From the IMG/VR virus record IMGVR_UViG_3300034095_000282, positions 1 to 40,613 of that record: a stretch of DNA of 40,613 nt; one strand, written 5' to 3'. The notes beneath the pieces are model-generated. The model was not told the origin of the DNA and searched no databases. It was given only the letters and a program-made list of their open reading frames with translations. This DNA comes from a virus. Every line of letters begins with the position of its first letter. Positions within the stretch are counted from its first letter, which is position 1. The position numbers were made by a program, and so were the translations under genes. Shown here piece by piece: positions 1 through 8,911 of this stretch.

Positions 1-2
1 CA

Positions 3-1430
3 CTTATAGATTACCTTCCTACTGTAGAGAGTTCTTATGATGGTCAGAAGATGTTTAGATATTTAGCTGATGAGGCTTCTAAATGGGTTCGTGGAGCTAA
101 CTTTGAAAAGCATTGGGGTCAAGTATCTCCTACATTTGATGAGGGTGGTAAGATTGTTGGGAAGGCATTTGTTGGTTCTACAGTAAATGCAATGAGTAAA
201 GGCGGTTCTGAATTTAAGTCTTTATACCTGGCTTCTGATGTAAAGAAAAGAGATAAAACTACAGATAGAACACCAAGTGGATTATATTCGTTCTTTCTTC
301 CAGCTCACAAGAATATGACTGAGTTTACAGATATTTACGGAGTATGTCACGAGGTAGTAGAGAAGGGAGAGTCATTTACAAATGTTAATGGAGTTAGAAA
401 GACAGTTGGATCTATTGCATATTTAGAAGCCAAAAGAAAAGCTAAGAGGAAAGAAAATGACGTTGCCTATAATGAGGAGCTTAGAGCATTTCCAATGACC
501 ACTGACGAAGCATTTAGAGATGAATTACTAAAGGCTTTATTTAATGTTGAGAAAATAAATGAGCAGAAATTATTTAACGATAGTATAAATGTAAATAATG
601 ATATTGTTAGAGGAAGATTTGCTTGGAAAAATGGAATACCAGATACAACTGTAGAATGGCATCCTGATAATAATGGTAGGTTTCTAGTTTCTTGGATACC
701 ACCAGTAGATTTCAGAAATAGATTTGAATCTAAAATAGGATTTGGAGGATATAGTAAGTCTCCATTAAATGATGATATAGGTGCATTTGGATGTGACCCT
801 TATGATATATCTGGAACAGTAGAAGGCGTTTCTGCTTCTGGTCATTATAACGAAGAAACGAGTAGAGCATCTAAAGGAGCTTTACATGGACTAACTGGTT
901 TTACAATGAAAGACGCACCTAGTAATGCGTTCTTTTTAGAGTATGTAGCAAGACCATCTACAGCAGAAATCTTCTTTGAGGATGTGCTTATGGCTTGTGT
1001 ATTCTATGGTATGCCGATATTAGTTGAGAACAATAAGCCTCGTTTACTATACCATTTTAAGAACAGAGGTTATCGTAACTTTGCAATTACTAGATTTGAC
1101 AAAGCAGCCAATAGATTATCTCCTACTGAGAAAGAAATTGGAGGTATGCCTAACTCATCTGAAGACGTAAAACAAATACACGCATCTGCTATTGAAGCGT
1201 ATATTGACAAGTATGTTGGAATGAATCACGAGACTGAAGACTATGGTAATATGCCATTTAATAACACTCTTGATGATTGGATGAAGTTTGATATAAATAA
1301 TAGAACTAAATTTGATGCTGCTATCAGTTCGGGTTTAGCTATAATGGCTGTTAATAGAAAGTTATATTCTAGTCATTCTGAATCGAAACCAATTGTAGTG
1401 AATATTAAAAGATACAACAACAATAGATAA
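3..1430 (+). CDS. terL: Terminase large subunit, C-terminal part (5' truncated)
   Basis: The frame is open from the window edge, so the N-terminal ATPase is off-window; the ATG at 51 is internal. The visible part is the RNase H-like nuclease half of a large terminase, which cuts concatemeric DNA and works on the portal during packaging. The acidic strand motif FGCDPYD, the later VENNKP segment and the KNRGYRN segment fit the order seen in TerL nuclease domains. It lies 8 bases before the portal gene, the usual terL-portal order. The call rests on domain character and position; the Walker motifs cannot be checked here. Confidence 0.85.
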   Translation, partial: LIDYLPTVESSYDGQKMFRYLADEASKWVRGANFEKHWGQVSPTFDEGGKIVGKAFVGSTVNAMSKGGSEFKSLYLASDVKKRDKTTDRTPSGLYSFFLPAHKNMTEFTDIYGVCHEVVEKGESFTNVNGVRKTVGSIAYLEAKRKAKRKENDVAYNEELRAFPMTTDEAFRDELLKALFNVEKINEQKLFNDSINVNNDIVRGRFAWKNGIPDTTVEWHPDNNGRFLVSWIPPVDFRNRFESKIGFGGYSKSPLNDDIGAFGCDPYDISGTVEGVSASGHYNEETSRASKGALHGLTGFTMKDAPSNAFFLEYVARPSTAEIFFEDVLMACVFYGMPILVENNKPRLLYHFKNRGYRNFAITRFDKAANRLSPTEKEIGGMPNSSEDVKQIHASAIEAYIDKYVGMNHETEDYGNMPFNNTLDDWMKFDINNRTKFDAAISSGLAIMAVNRKLYSSHSESKPIVVNIKRYNNNR

Positions 1431-1438
1431 CATAAAAA

Positions 1439-3883
1439 ATGAGTGGAGTAAAAAAACAAAATGGTGTAGCAATTACATTCAAAGGTTTTCCAAGTCAAAA
1501 TCAACCATTTGAAATACAAGAAAGTTCCGATTACGGACTTCAGGTAGGTCAAGCTATTCAATACGAATGGTTTAAAAAACAAGGACAGAGTTGTAAATTT
1601 TTTGATAACAAGACTGAATTTCACAGAAGAAGATTATATGCTAATGGATTGCAAAGCATTTCAAAGTATAAAGACTATATGGCTAATAACGGAGATTTAT
1701 CTTATTTAAATCTTGATTGGAGCATCGTTCCTGTTATACCTAAATTTTGTGATTTGATAGTTAATGGAATGGCTAATAGAGATTACTCTGTTAAGGCATT
1801 TTCTGTTGACCCAGTATCTACTGAAAATAGAATATCGTATCGTCAAAAAGTAAAAGACGAGATGGATGGTCAAGAGTTTATAGAAGCTGTTAAAGGTGGA
1901 TTGGGTATAGATATTTCTACAATACCAAAAGATAAACTTCCACAGTCTGAGCAAGAGTTAGACTTACACATGCAACTAGATTACAAACCATCTATTGAGT
2001 TATCTTCTGAATTAGCTATTCAAGCTGTATTTGAAGAAAATGATTTTAATAATGTAATTAAAAGCAGATACGAGAAAGATATTGTAGAGATTGGTCTTGG
2101 TGCTGTTAAGCATAGATTTACTCACTCAGATGGAGTTAAGATAGAGTATGTAGACCCTGCTAACTTAGTTTGGTCTTATACAGAAGATCCTTATTACAAA
2201 GATTGTTTTTATTTTGGAGAATACAAGAATGTAAATATCTCAGAAGTATATAAAGAGTTTCCAGGACTTTCAAATGATGAGAAAGATAGAATACAAGACG
2301 TAGGTAAATCTTGGAACAACTATTACGAAATTGATGTAAACAATTCAACTGATGATGGAATAGATGGTAAAGTAGGATTACTTTATTTTAATTTCAAAAC
2401 ATCAAGAGAGAAAGTTTGGAAAAAGAAAAAGAATAATCAAGGTGGTCTTAAAGTTATTCCTAAAGGAAATGACTTTGTTTATAAAGGTCAAGGAGATGTT
2501 AGCTTTGAAAAACTTACAAAAGTAGAAGAGGTTTGGTTTGAAGGAGTATTGGTATTAGGAACTAATATCTTATTGCAATGGAGTGTATGTAAGAATATGG
2601 TTAAGGAAAAATCTAATTTGAATAAAGTTCTTCCTAATTATGTTATGTGTGCTCCTAAAAGTTACAAAGGATATATTGATTCATTAGTAGCTAAGATTAT
2701 TCCTTTTGCTGATGATATTCAAATGTCTTGGTTGAAACTACAACAAATCAAACAAAGAGTTGTGCCTGATGGTCAATACTTAGATGTAGATGGTCTTGTT
2801 GATATTTCATTAGGAAACGGAAATGCTTATACAGTAGATGATGCTTTAAATATGTACTTTCAAACTGGTACTGTTATAGGTCGTTCATCTTCAGTTGGTG
2901 GAGAATTTAACAATGCTAAAGTTCCAATTCAAGAGATAAGACATTCATCAGGAAGCGATAAGATACAGTCTTTGTGGGAGTCAATTAGAATCTCTTTAGA
3001 TATGATTGCAACTGTAACTGGTATAAACCAAGCTGTTGATGGAAGTAATCCTGATAAGAACAGTTTAGTTGGTCTTCAGAAAATGGCAGCTTACAGTTCT
3101 AATGTAGCTACAAGACATATCTTAGAAGGAAGTCTTCATGTTATGAGACAATTAGCTAGATGCGTATCTATAAGAATATCTGATGTACTTGAATATGCTG
3201 AATCTAAAAATGATTTAATTAGAAAGATAGGCAGAACAACAGTTACTAATCTTGATGAGATTAAGGACCTTTATTTATATGACTTTGCTATCAACATAGA
3301 TTTATATCCAGATGATGAAGAACGTGCTAAATTAGAACAAGACATTTCATTTGAGATACAAAATGGTAACTTAGGAGTTGAAGATAAATACGCAATTCTA
3401 AATATTAAAAATATAAAATTAGCATCAAACTTTCTTTCTATCAGAAAAAAGAGAAGAATGGAAGAGATGTCAAAAAGAAAGAATGAAGAAATTCAAGCTC
3501 AAACTCAAGGTAATATTCAGTCTGCTCAAGCTGCTTCTGAATCAAAAGCTCAGCTTATACAGATGGAAAGCCAATCTAAAGCTCAGGTTGAAGAAGCTAG
3601 AATAAAAGGAGAGATTGCTAAAATGCAGATGGAAGTTGAACTTAAGAAACAATTAATGGAGATTGAATTTAATTATAACATGCAACTTAGAGGTGCTGAA
3701 GTAGAGAACAAAAAGAGCGTAGAAACATTCAAGGAAGATAGGAAAGACAAGAGAACAAAGCTACAAGCTACGCAACAAAGTAAGATGGTAGAGCAAAGAA
3801 AACAAGCGTCTCCAGCGATAAACTTTGAGTCAGAAGAAGATAGCTTAGATGGTTTTGATTTCTCAGGATTTGAACCTAGATAG
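1439..3883 (+). CDS. Portal protein
   Basis: 814 aa, the size expected of a podovirus/crAss-like portal, and placed directly between terL and a scaffold-like gene. The portal is the dodecameric ring at one capsid vertex through which DNA enters and leaves. The middle of the protein has the portal-like pattern of a VKHRF / YVDPANLVWS segment (about residues 225-245) and a long helical region with GINQAVDGSNPD near 530. The last 150 residues (about 650-790) are a charged coiled coil rich in Gln, Lys and Glu, followed by an acidic tail ending SGFEPR. I recognise it by family resemblance and gene order. A crAss-like relationship is likely but not tested. Confidence 0.85.
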   Translation: MSGVKKQNGVAITFKGFPSQNQPFEIQESSDYGLQVGQAIQYEWFKKQGQSCKFFDNKTEFHRRRLYANGLQSISKYKDYMANNGDLSYLNLDWSIVPVIPKFCDLIVNGMANRDYSVKAFSVDPVSTENRISYRQKVKDEMDGQEFIEAVKGGLGIDISTIPKDKLPQSEQELDLHMQLDYKPSIELSSELAIQAVFEENDFNNVIKSRYEKDIVEIGLGAVKHRFTHSDGVKIEYVDPANLVWSYTEDPYYKDCFYFGEYKNVNISEVYKEFPGLSNDEKDRIQDVGKSWNNYYEIDVNNSTDDGIDGKVGLLYFNFKTSREKVWKKKKNNQGGLKVIPKGNDFVYKGQGDVSFEKLTKVEEVWFEGVLVLGTNILLQWSVCKNMVKEKSNLNKVLPNYVMCAPKSYKGYIDSLVAKIIPFADDIQMSWLKLQQIKQRVVPDGQYLDVDGLVDISLGNGNAYTVDDALNMYFQTGTVIGRSSSVGGEFNNAKVPIQEIRHSSGSDKIQSLWESIRISLDMIATVTGINQAVDGSNPDKNSLVGLQKMAAYSSNVATRHILEGSLHVMRQLARCVSIRISDVLEYAESKNDLIRKIGRTTVTNLDEIKDLYLYDFAINIDLYPDDEERAKLEQDISFEIQNGNLGVEDKYAILNIKNIKLASNFLSIRKKRRMEEMSKRKNEEIQAQTQGNIQSAQAASESKAQLIQMESQSKAQVEEARIKGEIAKMQMEVELKKQLMEIEFNYNMQLRGAEVENKKSVETFKEDRKDKRTKLQATQQSKMVEQRKQASPAINFESEEDSLDGFDFSGFEPR

Positions 3884-3911
3884 TCTATACGAAAAATATA
3901 TTAATTTTTAC

Positions 3912-3919
3912 TAATTTTG
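3912..3919 (+). promoter_or_regulatory. Bacteroidetes-type -7 promoter box (TAATTTTG)
   Basis: Matches TAnnTTTG in the 68-base gap between the portal and scaffold genes, 33 bases before the scaffold start. I see no clear TTG/TTTG -33 box at the normal spacing, so this is a partial match. If active it would start a separate scaffold-capsid transcript. Confidence 0.45.
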
Positions 3920-3951
3920 TAAAATAATTTCAATTTAATTTAAATAAGAAT

Positions 3952-5019
3952 ATGGATTACAAATTCAGACTAGAGGGAAGTGAAGAGTTTTACGACCCAA
4001 ATGCAATTAAGGAAGAAGTAGTAGATACAACGAAAGACAATTTATCCGAAGAAGGAGCATTAGAAAATGTAGCAGATGGCAATAGTGTGATTGAACAAAA
4101 AGAAGAAGTCACACTTCCTGCCTCTGAAGAAGTTCTTAAAAATACTGAAGAATTAAATGAAGAGAAAGTATCTGAGTTTTTGAAAAACAACCCAGACTTA
4201 CTTAACAAATTAAAACCAAGTCAGGAAGTAGAACTTGACGAGGATGTAAAAAAGTTTCTTGAGTTCAAAAAAGAAACTGGAAGAAGTTATTCTGACTTTA
4301 TAGAATACCAAAGAGACCCATCTGATTTTGAAGAAGAAGATCTTGTTCGTAAATTAATTAGAGATAGGAATCCTGATTTAAACGATGAGGAGATTGAAGA
4401 TGAGTTTCTAGATACTTATGGTTATGATGAAGATTTAGATGACGAGAAAGATATTAGAAAGAAACAAAGAGAATACAAAAAAGCAATTGCTGAAGCTACT
4501 GAGCATTTTAATGAACTAAGGGAGAAATACAAAGTACCATTATTGGTTAATAATGAGAATATACCTGAAGATTATAAAGAAGCAAAGACAGCTTTAGAGC
4601 AATTAAAAGCAGAGCAATCTGCACAACAAGAAGGAGTAGAACAACAAACGAAACATTTCTTGGGTAAAACCGAAGAATTTTTCTCTAATGATTTCAAAGG
4701 TTTTGAGTTCAAAGTTGGGGAAGAATCTTTAGTACATAAGCCAGGTAACGTAGAAGATGTTAAGAATACTCAATCCAATATCGTCAATTTTTTTCAAAAG
4801 TTTTTAGACGAGAATGGAACATTAAAAGATATTGAGGGATACCACAAAGCTCTTTATGTGGCAATGAATTATGATAGCATTTTAAAAAATGTGTATGAAA
4901 CTGCAACAGCTAAAGCAATAGAGAGTGAAGTTAAAAATTCTAAGAATATCGACATGGGAATGAGACCATCTCAATCCACATTAAAAACTGGAGGACTAAC
5001 AATGAAAATCGTACAATAA
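3952..5019 (+). CDS. Probable capsid scaffolding protein
   Basis: 355 aa, very acidic and helical (long runs of Glu, Asp and Lys, e.g. DLDDEKDIRKKQREY around residues 161-175), with almost no Cys. It sits between portal and major capsid protein, the usual place of the scaffold, which fills the procapsid and leaves during maturation. The C-terminal 30 residues turn basic and end in a short SQSTLKTGGLTMKIVQ segment, where scaffolds commonly bind coat protein. There is no protease motif. The function is inferred from composition and position, not from a recognised domain. Confidence 0.65.
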   Translation: MDYKFRLEGSEEFYDPNAIKEEVVDTTKDNLSEEGALENVADGNSVIEQKEEVTLPASEEVLKNTEELNEEKVSEFLKNNPDLLNKLKPSQEVELDEDVKKFLEFKKETGRSYSDFIEYQRDPSDFEEEDLVRKLIRDRNPDLNDEEIEDEFLDTYGYDEDLDDEKDIRKKQREYKKAIAEATEHFNELREKYKVPLLVNNENIPEDYKEAKTALEQLKAEQSAQQEGVEQQTKHFLGKTEEFFSNDFKGFEFKVGEESLVHKPGNVEDVKNTQSNIVNFFQKFLDENGTLKDIEGYHKALYVAMNYDSILKNVYETATAKAIESEVKNSKNIDMGMRPSQSTLKTGGLTMKIVQ

Positions 5020-5043
5020 AACAATAAATAAAAACAATAAACA

Positions 5044-6387
5044 ATGGCACTTAATGGAACTCCAGCAGTAAAGCTAACACCTTCTGCTTCAAAAGAAATT
5101 TTAGCATCTAACTATTTAGACGCAACAAACTTTAATTTTACCAACCAATACTTACCTGAATTACACGAGAAAGAATTTGCTCGTTATGGTAACCAATCTT
5201 TGAAAGGTTTCTTAGAGAAAATGTCTCAAGAAATGCCTATTCAATCTGACTTGATTAAATGGAGCGAAGAAGGTCGTTTGAGACCAGTAGGTCAAGCTGT
5301 AACTCGTGTATCTGCTGTATTTACACTTGTAGCACACCCATTCCGTAAAAACGATACTGTAATCATCAATGATGGTGCTGGTGTTGAGAAAAAAGGTTTG
5401 ATTACAGCTGTTACTGCTGATACCTTTACTGTAGCATCTACTTTAGCTGCTGGTTTTGGTACTTTGGCTACTACAGGATTAAGCGTATTTACTTATGCTA
5501 ACGAATACAGAAAAGGAACTAATGGTCGTGAAGAGTCTCTTGAGTCTCAACCAGAAATCTTTTCAAACAAACCAATCATCATCAAAGAGAAAGATTCAGT
5601 TAATGGTTCTGATATGGCTCAAATTGGATGGATTGAAGTACAAGGAGAAGATGGTGCAGGATACCTTTGGTATTTGAAATCAAGAGCTCAAACTCGTCAA
5701 AGATTTGATGACTACTTGGAAATGGCTATGGTTGAAGGTACTGCTTTCGAATCAGGTTCTGCTGCTGCAACTGCTGGTTACACAGGTACAGAAGGTCTTT
5801 TTGAAGCTGCTTCTAAAGGAAATATTTTCAATGGTTTGGTTGACAGTCTTACTGAAGTTGATGAAATCTTAGCTCGTCTTAACAAACAAGGTGCTATCTC
5901 TGAATACTTGATGTTCAACACATTTACTCAAGATAGAGCAATGGACACTATGTTGGCTGCATTGAACTCTTACGGTACAGGTGGTACTTCTTACGGAGCT
6001 TTTGATAACTCTGAAGATATGGCTTTGAACTTAGGATTTAGAGGATTTAAATTGGCAGGTTATGAAATCTACAAAAACCAATGGAGATACTTAGATGATG
6101 CTACTGCTCGTGGTCTTTTCACAGGTACTGCTCAAGTTAACGGTCTTTTAGCTCCATCAGGAACTAAAACAGTTTACGATAACGTATTAGGAGTTAATGC
6201 TACATTACCTTTCTTACACGTTAAATACCGTAAATCTGCTACAGAAGACAGACGTTACAAAGTATGGGCTACTGGTTCAGCTGGTGGTGCTAACAATAGT
6301 GATTTAGATGCTAACGAATTGCACATGCTTTCTGAAAGAGCGTTATGTGTAATGGGTCGTAACAACTTCGTTATGTTAAAAGCATAA
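5044..6387 (+). CDS. Major capsid protein
   Basis: 447 aa, in the right place after the scaffold-like gene, with codon use typical of a highly expressed protein (CGT for Arg, GCT for Ala) compared with the AGA-rich neighbours. The N-terminal segment (YGNQSLKGFLEKMSQEMPIQSDL, given here as two parts: YGNQSLKGFL, about residues 47-56, then EMPIQSDLIKW, about 61-71) recalls HK97-fold capsid proteins of crAss-like phages. A small beta-rich insertion with a GD-type turn lies at about 95-155 (KNDTVIINDG … ITAVTADTFTV). The gene is closed by a strong terminator 22 bases after the stop. I am confident of the role; the family link is by eye. Confidence 0.85.
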   Translation: MALNGTPAVKLTPSASKEILASNYLDATNFNFTNQYLPELHEKEFARYGNQSLKGFLEKMSQEMPIQSDLIKWSEEGRLRPVGQAVTRVSAVFTLVAHPFRKNDTVIINDGAGVEKKGLITAVTADTFTVASTLAAGFGTLATTGLSVFTYANEYRKGTNGREESLESQPEIFSNKPIIIKEKDSVNGSDMAQIGWIEVQGEDGAGYLWYLKSRAQTRQRFDDYLEMAMVEGTAFESGSAAATAGYTGTEGLFEAASKGNIFNGLVDSLTEVDEILARLNKQGAISEYLMFNTFTQDRAMDTMLAALNSYGTGGTSYGAFDNSEDMALNLGFRGFKLAGYEIYKNQWRYLDDATARGLFTGTAQVNGLLAPSGTKTVYDNVLGVNATLPFLHVKYRKSATEDRRYKVWATGSAGGANNSDLDANELHMLSERALCVMGRNNFVMLKA

Positions 6388-6409
6388 CCAAACAATAACC
6401 AATAATTAA

Positions 6410-6436
6410 GGGAGCTGAAATATGCTCCCTTTTTTT
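6410..6436 (+). terminator. Intrinsic terminator after the capsid gene
   Basis: GGGAGC (6410-6415) pairs with GCTCCC (6424-6429) around an 8-base loop and is followed by seven T. It ends or attenuates the capsid transcript immediately before a new promoter box. Confidence 0.85.
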
Positions 6437-6439
6437 ATA

Positions 6440-6447
6440 TAACTTTG
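6440..6447 (+). promoter_or_regulatory. -7 promoter box (TAACTTTG)
   Basis: Perfect TAnnTTTG four bases after the T-run of the capsid terminator and 25 bases before the 248-aa gene. The -33 region overlaps the terminator, so terminator and promoter are fused into one punctuation unit. Confidence 0.55.
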
Positions 6448-6472
6448 CGTAAATATTTAATTTAATCAAACA

Positions 6473-7219
6473 ATGGCAATAAGAAAAAAAATGGTAGAGG
6501 ATTCTATCAAAGACAGAACGTACTTTTTAACATCTGAACAAGTACCATTACAGTTCTTTTTACAGAACAGACATAAACAACATTCATCTCTTCAATACTA
6601 TGATGAAGCAAAGAATAGAAGTAGAGCATTAAGATATACTACAAACAATGCCTCTGTATTCCAAGATGAACAATTTGATGATAGTATCTTAGGGTTTATC
6701 GTATTTAGCAATGGAAAACTAGAAGTTCCTAAAACCAACCCGACATTACAGCAGTTTCTTGAATTACATCCACATAAAGGATTATTGTTTGAAGAACACA
6801 ATCCTGAGAAAGATGCTGAATCTGAATTGAGTAGTTTAGTTGTAGAAGCTGAGGCTATGAAAGTGGCTTTTGATTTAGAAGCTCTAGAACTAGAGAGTAT
6901 TGCACTGGCTTTATTTGGTTCAAGTTCTACTAAGAAGAAAACAAGTGAGATCAAGAGAGATGTATTAATGTACGCTAAACAAGACCCAGTTACATTCTTA
7001 CACTTAGTAGCAGACGACTTAACTAAAATCAAAGCTGTAGCTATTAAAGCTCAAGAATTAGGATTAGTTCAATTGAAAGATTTGGTTTTCTATAATGAGG
7101 AAAATGTATTATGCAGAGTACCTTATGATAGCGAACCTAATGATACTTTAGCAAGATGGTTACATACATCTAAAGAAGGAAAGAATTTTATGAATTTCCT
7201 TGAAGCTAAGCTCGTTTAA
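6473..7219 (+). CDS. Hypothetical virion-module protein, 248 aa
   Basis: I do not recognise a family. The protein starts with a short basic stretch (MAIRKKMVEDS), has a mixed alpha/beta N-terminal half and an acidic, Ala/Leu/Glu-rich helix at about 118-150 (ESELSSLVVEAEAMKVAF, then DLEALELESIAL). It ends in a region with RWLHTSKEG that could be a small folded domain. It is transcribed alone: a terminator and promoter lie on each side, unlike every other gene of the block. Its place right after the capsid gene suits a head decoration, head-completion or accessory virion protein, but nothing in the sequence proves this. Confidence 0.7.
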   Translation: MAIRKKMVEDSIKDRTYFLTSEQVPLQFFLQNRHKQHSSLQYYDEAKNRSRALRYTTNNASVFQDEQFDDSILGFIVFSNGKLEVPKTNPTLQQFLELHPHKGLLFEEHNPEKDAESELSSLVVEAEAMKVAFDLEALELESIALALFGSSSTKKKTSEIKRDVLMYAKQDPVTFLHLVADDLTKIKAVAIKAQELGLVQLKDLVFYNEENVLCRVPYDSEPNDTLARWLHTSKEGKNFMNFLEAKLV

Positions 7220-7241
7220 TATAATAACATAATTGTAAGAA

Positions 7242-7275
7242 AAGCCACCTTGTAAATCTCGGTGGTTTTTTTATT
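7242..7275 (+). terminator. Intrinsic terminator after the 248-aa gene
   Basis: AAGCCACC (7242-7249) pairs with GGTGGTTT (7261-7268), including one G-T pair, around an 11-base loop, and the stem runs into an eight-T tract. It stands before another TAnnTTTG box. Confidence 0.8.
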
Positions 7276-7287
7276 TTATAAATTAAG

Positions 7288-7295
7288 TATCTTTG
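7288..7295 (+). promoter_or_regulatory. -7 promoter box (TATCTTTG)
   Basis: Perfect TAnnTTTG 16 bases before the start at 7312, right after the preceding terminator. It would give a very short leader for the neck-nozzle transcript. Confidence 0.55.
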
Positions 7296-7311
7296 TACAA
7301 AACTAATACAA

Positions 7312-8019
7312 ATGATTAATATAAATAAAGTTAGGAACACAGTATTGTTTGTTCTTAATAAAGAAAATAGAGGATTCATTACGCCTAATGAGTTCAACAG
7401 TTTCTCTGATATGGCTCAAATGGCTATATTTGAAGATGACTTCCACAAGTACGCAAAAGCTATTTTAAAGCAAAACAATAGAATGTATCATTCAGAATAC
7501 TCTGATATTCCAAAGCAACTAAGAGAGAGAATAGATGAGCTTACTGAGGTTGGAGATATGTCTTATGATTTAAATAATATGCTTTCAGTAGACGCTACAG
7601 ATTTATATAGAATGCTAAACATTACTTACAAGAATAAGTACGATGTAGAGGAGGTTTCTAAACTAGAGATAAATAGAGTTGTAAACAATAGTCTTATTGC
7701 TCCATCAGCGGAATATCCTATCTATGTAAACATTGGAGGTAAATACAAAGTATATCCAAGTACATTGTTAGATACTGATTTCTCAGCTACATACATTAGA
7801 GTTCCAAAACAACCTAAGTGGACTTATATAGAGATAGCAGGAAATCCAGTTTACAATGCTTCTGCTGTAGATAGACAAGACTTTGAATTACACCAATCTT
7901 GTGAGGTAGAATTAATCACAAAGATTTTAGGATACTGTGGAATATCAATAAGAGAAGCTGAGGTTACACAAGCTGTAAAAGCAGAAGAGACATACAAGGA
8001 CCAAAGAAACGGATTATAA
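7312..8019 (+). CDS. Neck/ring-type head-tail connector protein
   Basis: 235 aa. The start (MININKVRNTVLFVLNKENR, then GFITPNEFNSFSDMAQ at about 21-36) is a pattern I associate with a neck/ring gene of crAss-like and other Bacteroidetes podoviruses, where it lies before a second adaptor and the nozzle gene, as here. The C-terminal part has short beta strands (YPIYVNIGGKYKVYP) and a terminal helix. The role in joining portal to tail is inferred from this order. It is 11 bases from the next gene, in one transcript with it. Confidence 0.6.
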   Translation: MININKVRNTVLFVLNKENRGFITPNEFNSFSDMAQMAIFEDDFHKYAKAILKQNNRMYHSEYSDIPKQLRERIDELTEVGDMSYDLNNMLSVDATDLYRMLNITYKNKYDVEEVSKLEINRVVNNSLIAPSAEYPIYVNIGGKYKVYPSTLLDTDFSATYIRVPKQPKWTYIEIAGNPVYNASAVDRQDFELHQSCEVELITKILGYCGISIREAEVTQAVKAEETYKDQRNGL

Positions 8020-8030
8020 AAATATAAACT

Positions 8031-8903
8031 ATGAGTCACGATATAACTACTCCTCCTATCAATTATTATGAAGATGAGGCTAAATGGGGAGAATACCAAT
8101 ATGTTACATTGACGGAGTTAGTAAACAACTTCATTACCAATATGGTTGGAGATGATAAACTATTGTCTAATGTGAAGAGATATAATGTCTTATACCACAT
8201 GAAGAGAGGTATATCAGAATTGTCTTATGATGCTTTGAAAGATATTAGAAATGTAGAGCTAGAGATTGGAGATACACTTAGTGTTCCACTTCCTATTGAT
8301 TATATTTCTTATGTTAGAGTATCTGTAGTTGGAGACGATGGAACTCTTCAACCATTAGCAATTAACAATAAAACAACTATTGCTAGATCATACTTACAAG
8401 ACCACCAATACAATATCTTATTTGACCAAGATGGTTATCCATTAGAGGCTACACCTAGTGTTGTTGAGAATAACTTCTCAGGTTCTACATATATAAAAGT
8501 ACCAAGCGATGAAGCCAAAGGTAACTATACAGTATCAGCATCTCCAAACTTTAATTTTGACACATCTCAAAATGGTAATGGAACATTTGTAATAGATAAG
8601 AGAACTGGAAGAATGAATTTCTCTTCAAATATTTTCTCTAAAATAGTTGTTATAGAATACATCTCTGATGGACTAGAGGGAGACCCTGAGTTTATTAGTG
8701 TTCATAAGTTTGCAGAACAAGCTCTTTACGAGTATGTTAAGTATATGATTCTTAATAACAAATATGGTGTTCAAGAATATGTTATCAATAGAGCTAAGAG
8801 AGACTACCATTCAGCACTTCAAAATGCAAAGATTAGATTGTTAGAGTTGAGAAAAGTTAATCTTCATGGCATATTGAATAATAGAAAACAATGGCTAAAA
8901 TAA
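8031..8903 (+). CDS. Second neck/ring or head-tail adaptor protein
   Basis: 290 aa. The N-terminal helical part (about 20-85, YQYVTLTELVNNF … MKRGISELSYDALKD) followed by VPLPIDYISYVRVSV is the pattern of podoviral gp4/adaptor-like proteins, which bind below the portal. The C-terminal third has a beta segment (GTFVIDKRTGRMNFSSN) and a helix ending in basic residues. The gene is 8 bases from the nozzle gene. The assignment is by pattern and position; I cannot tell which ring it forms. Confidence 0.65.
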   Translation: MSHDITTPPINYYEDEAKWGEYQYVTLTELVNNFITNMVGDDKLLSNVKRYNVLYHMKRGISELSYDALKDIRNVELEIGDTLSVPLPIDYISYVRVSVVGDDGTLQPLAINNKTTIARSYLQDHQYNILFDQDGYPLEATPSVVENNFSGSTYIKVPSDEAKGNYTVSASPNFNFDTSQNGNGTFVIDKRTGRMNFSSNIFSKIVVIEYISDGLEGDPEFISVHKFAEQALYEYVKYMILNNKYGVQEYVINRAKRDYHSALQNAKIRLLELRKVNLHGILNNRKQWLK

Positions 8904-8911
8904 ATATATAG

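Noticed and set aside
5495-5677. 60-codon plus-strand ORF inside the capsid gene
   Set aside because: It is an out-of-frame shadow of a clearly coding gene with strong codon bias.
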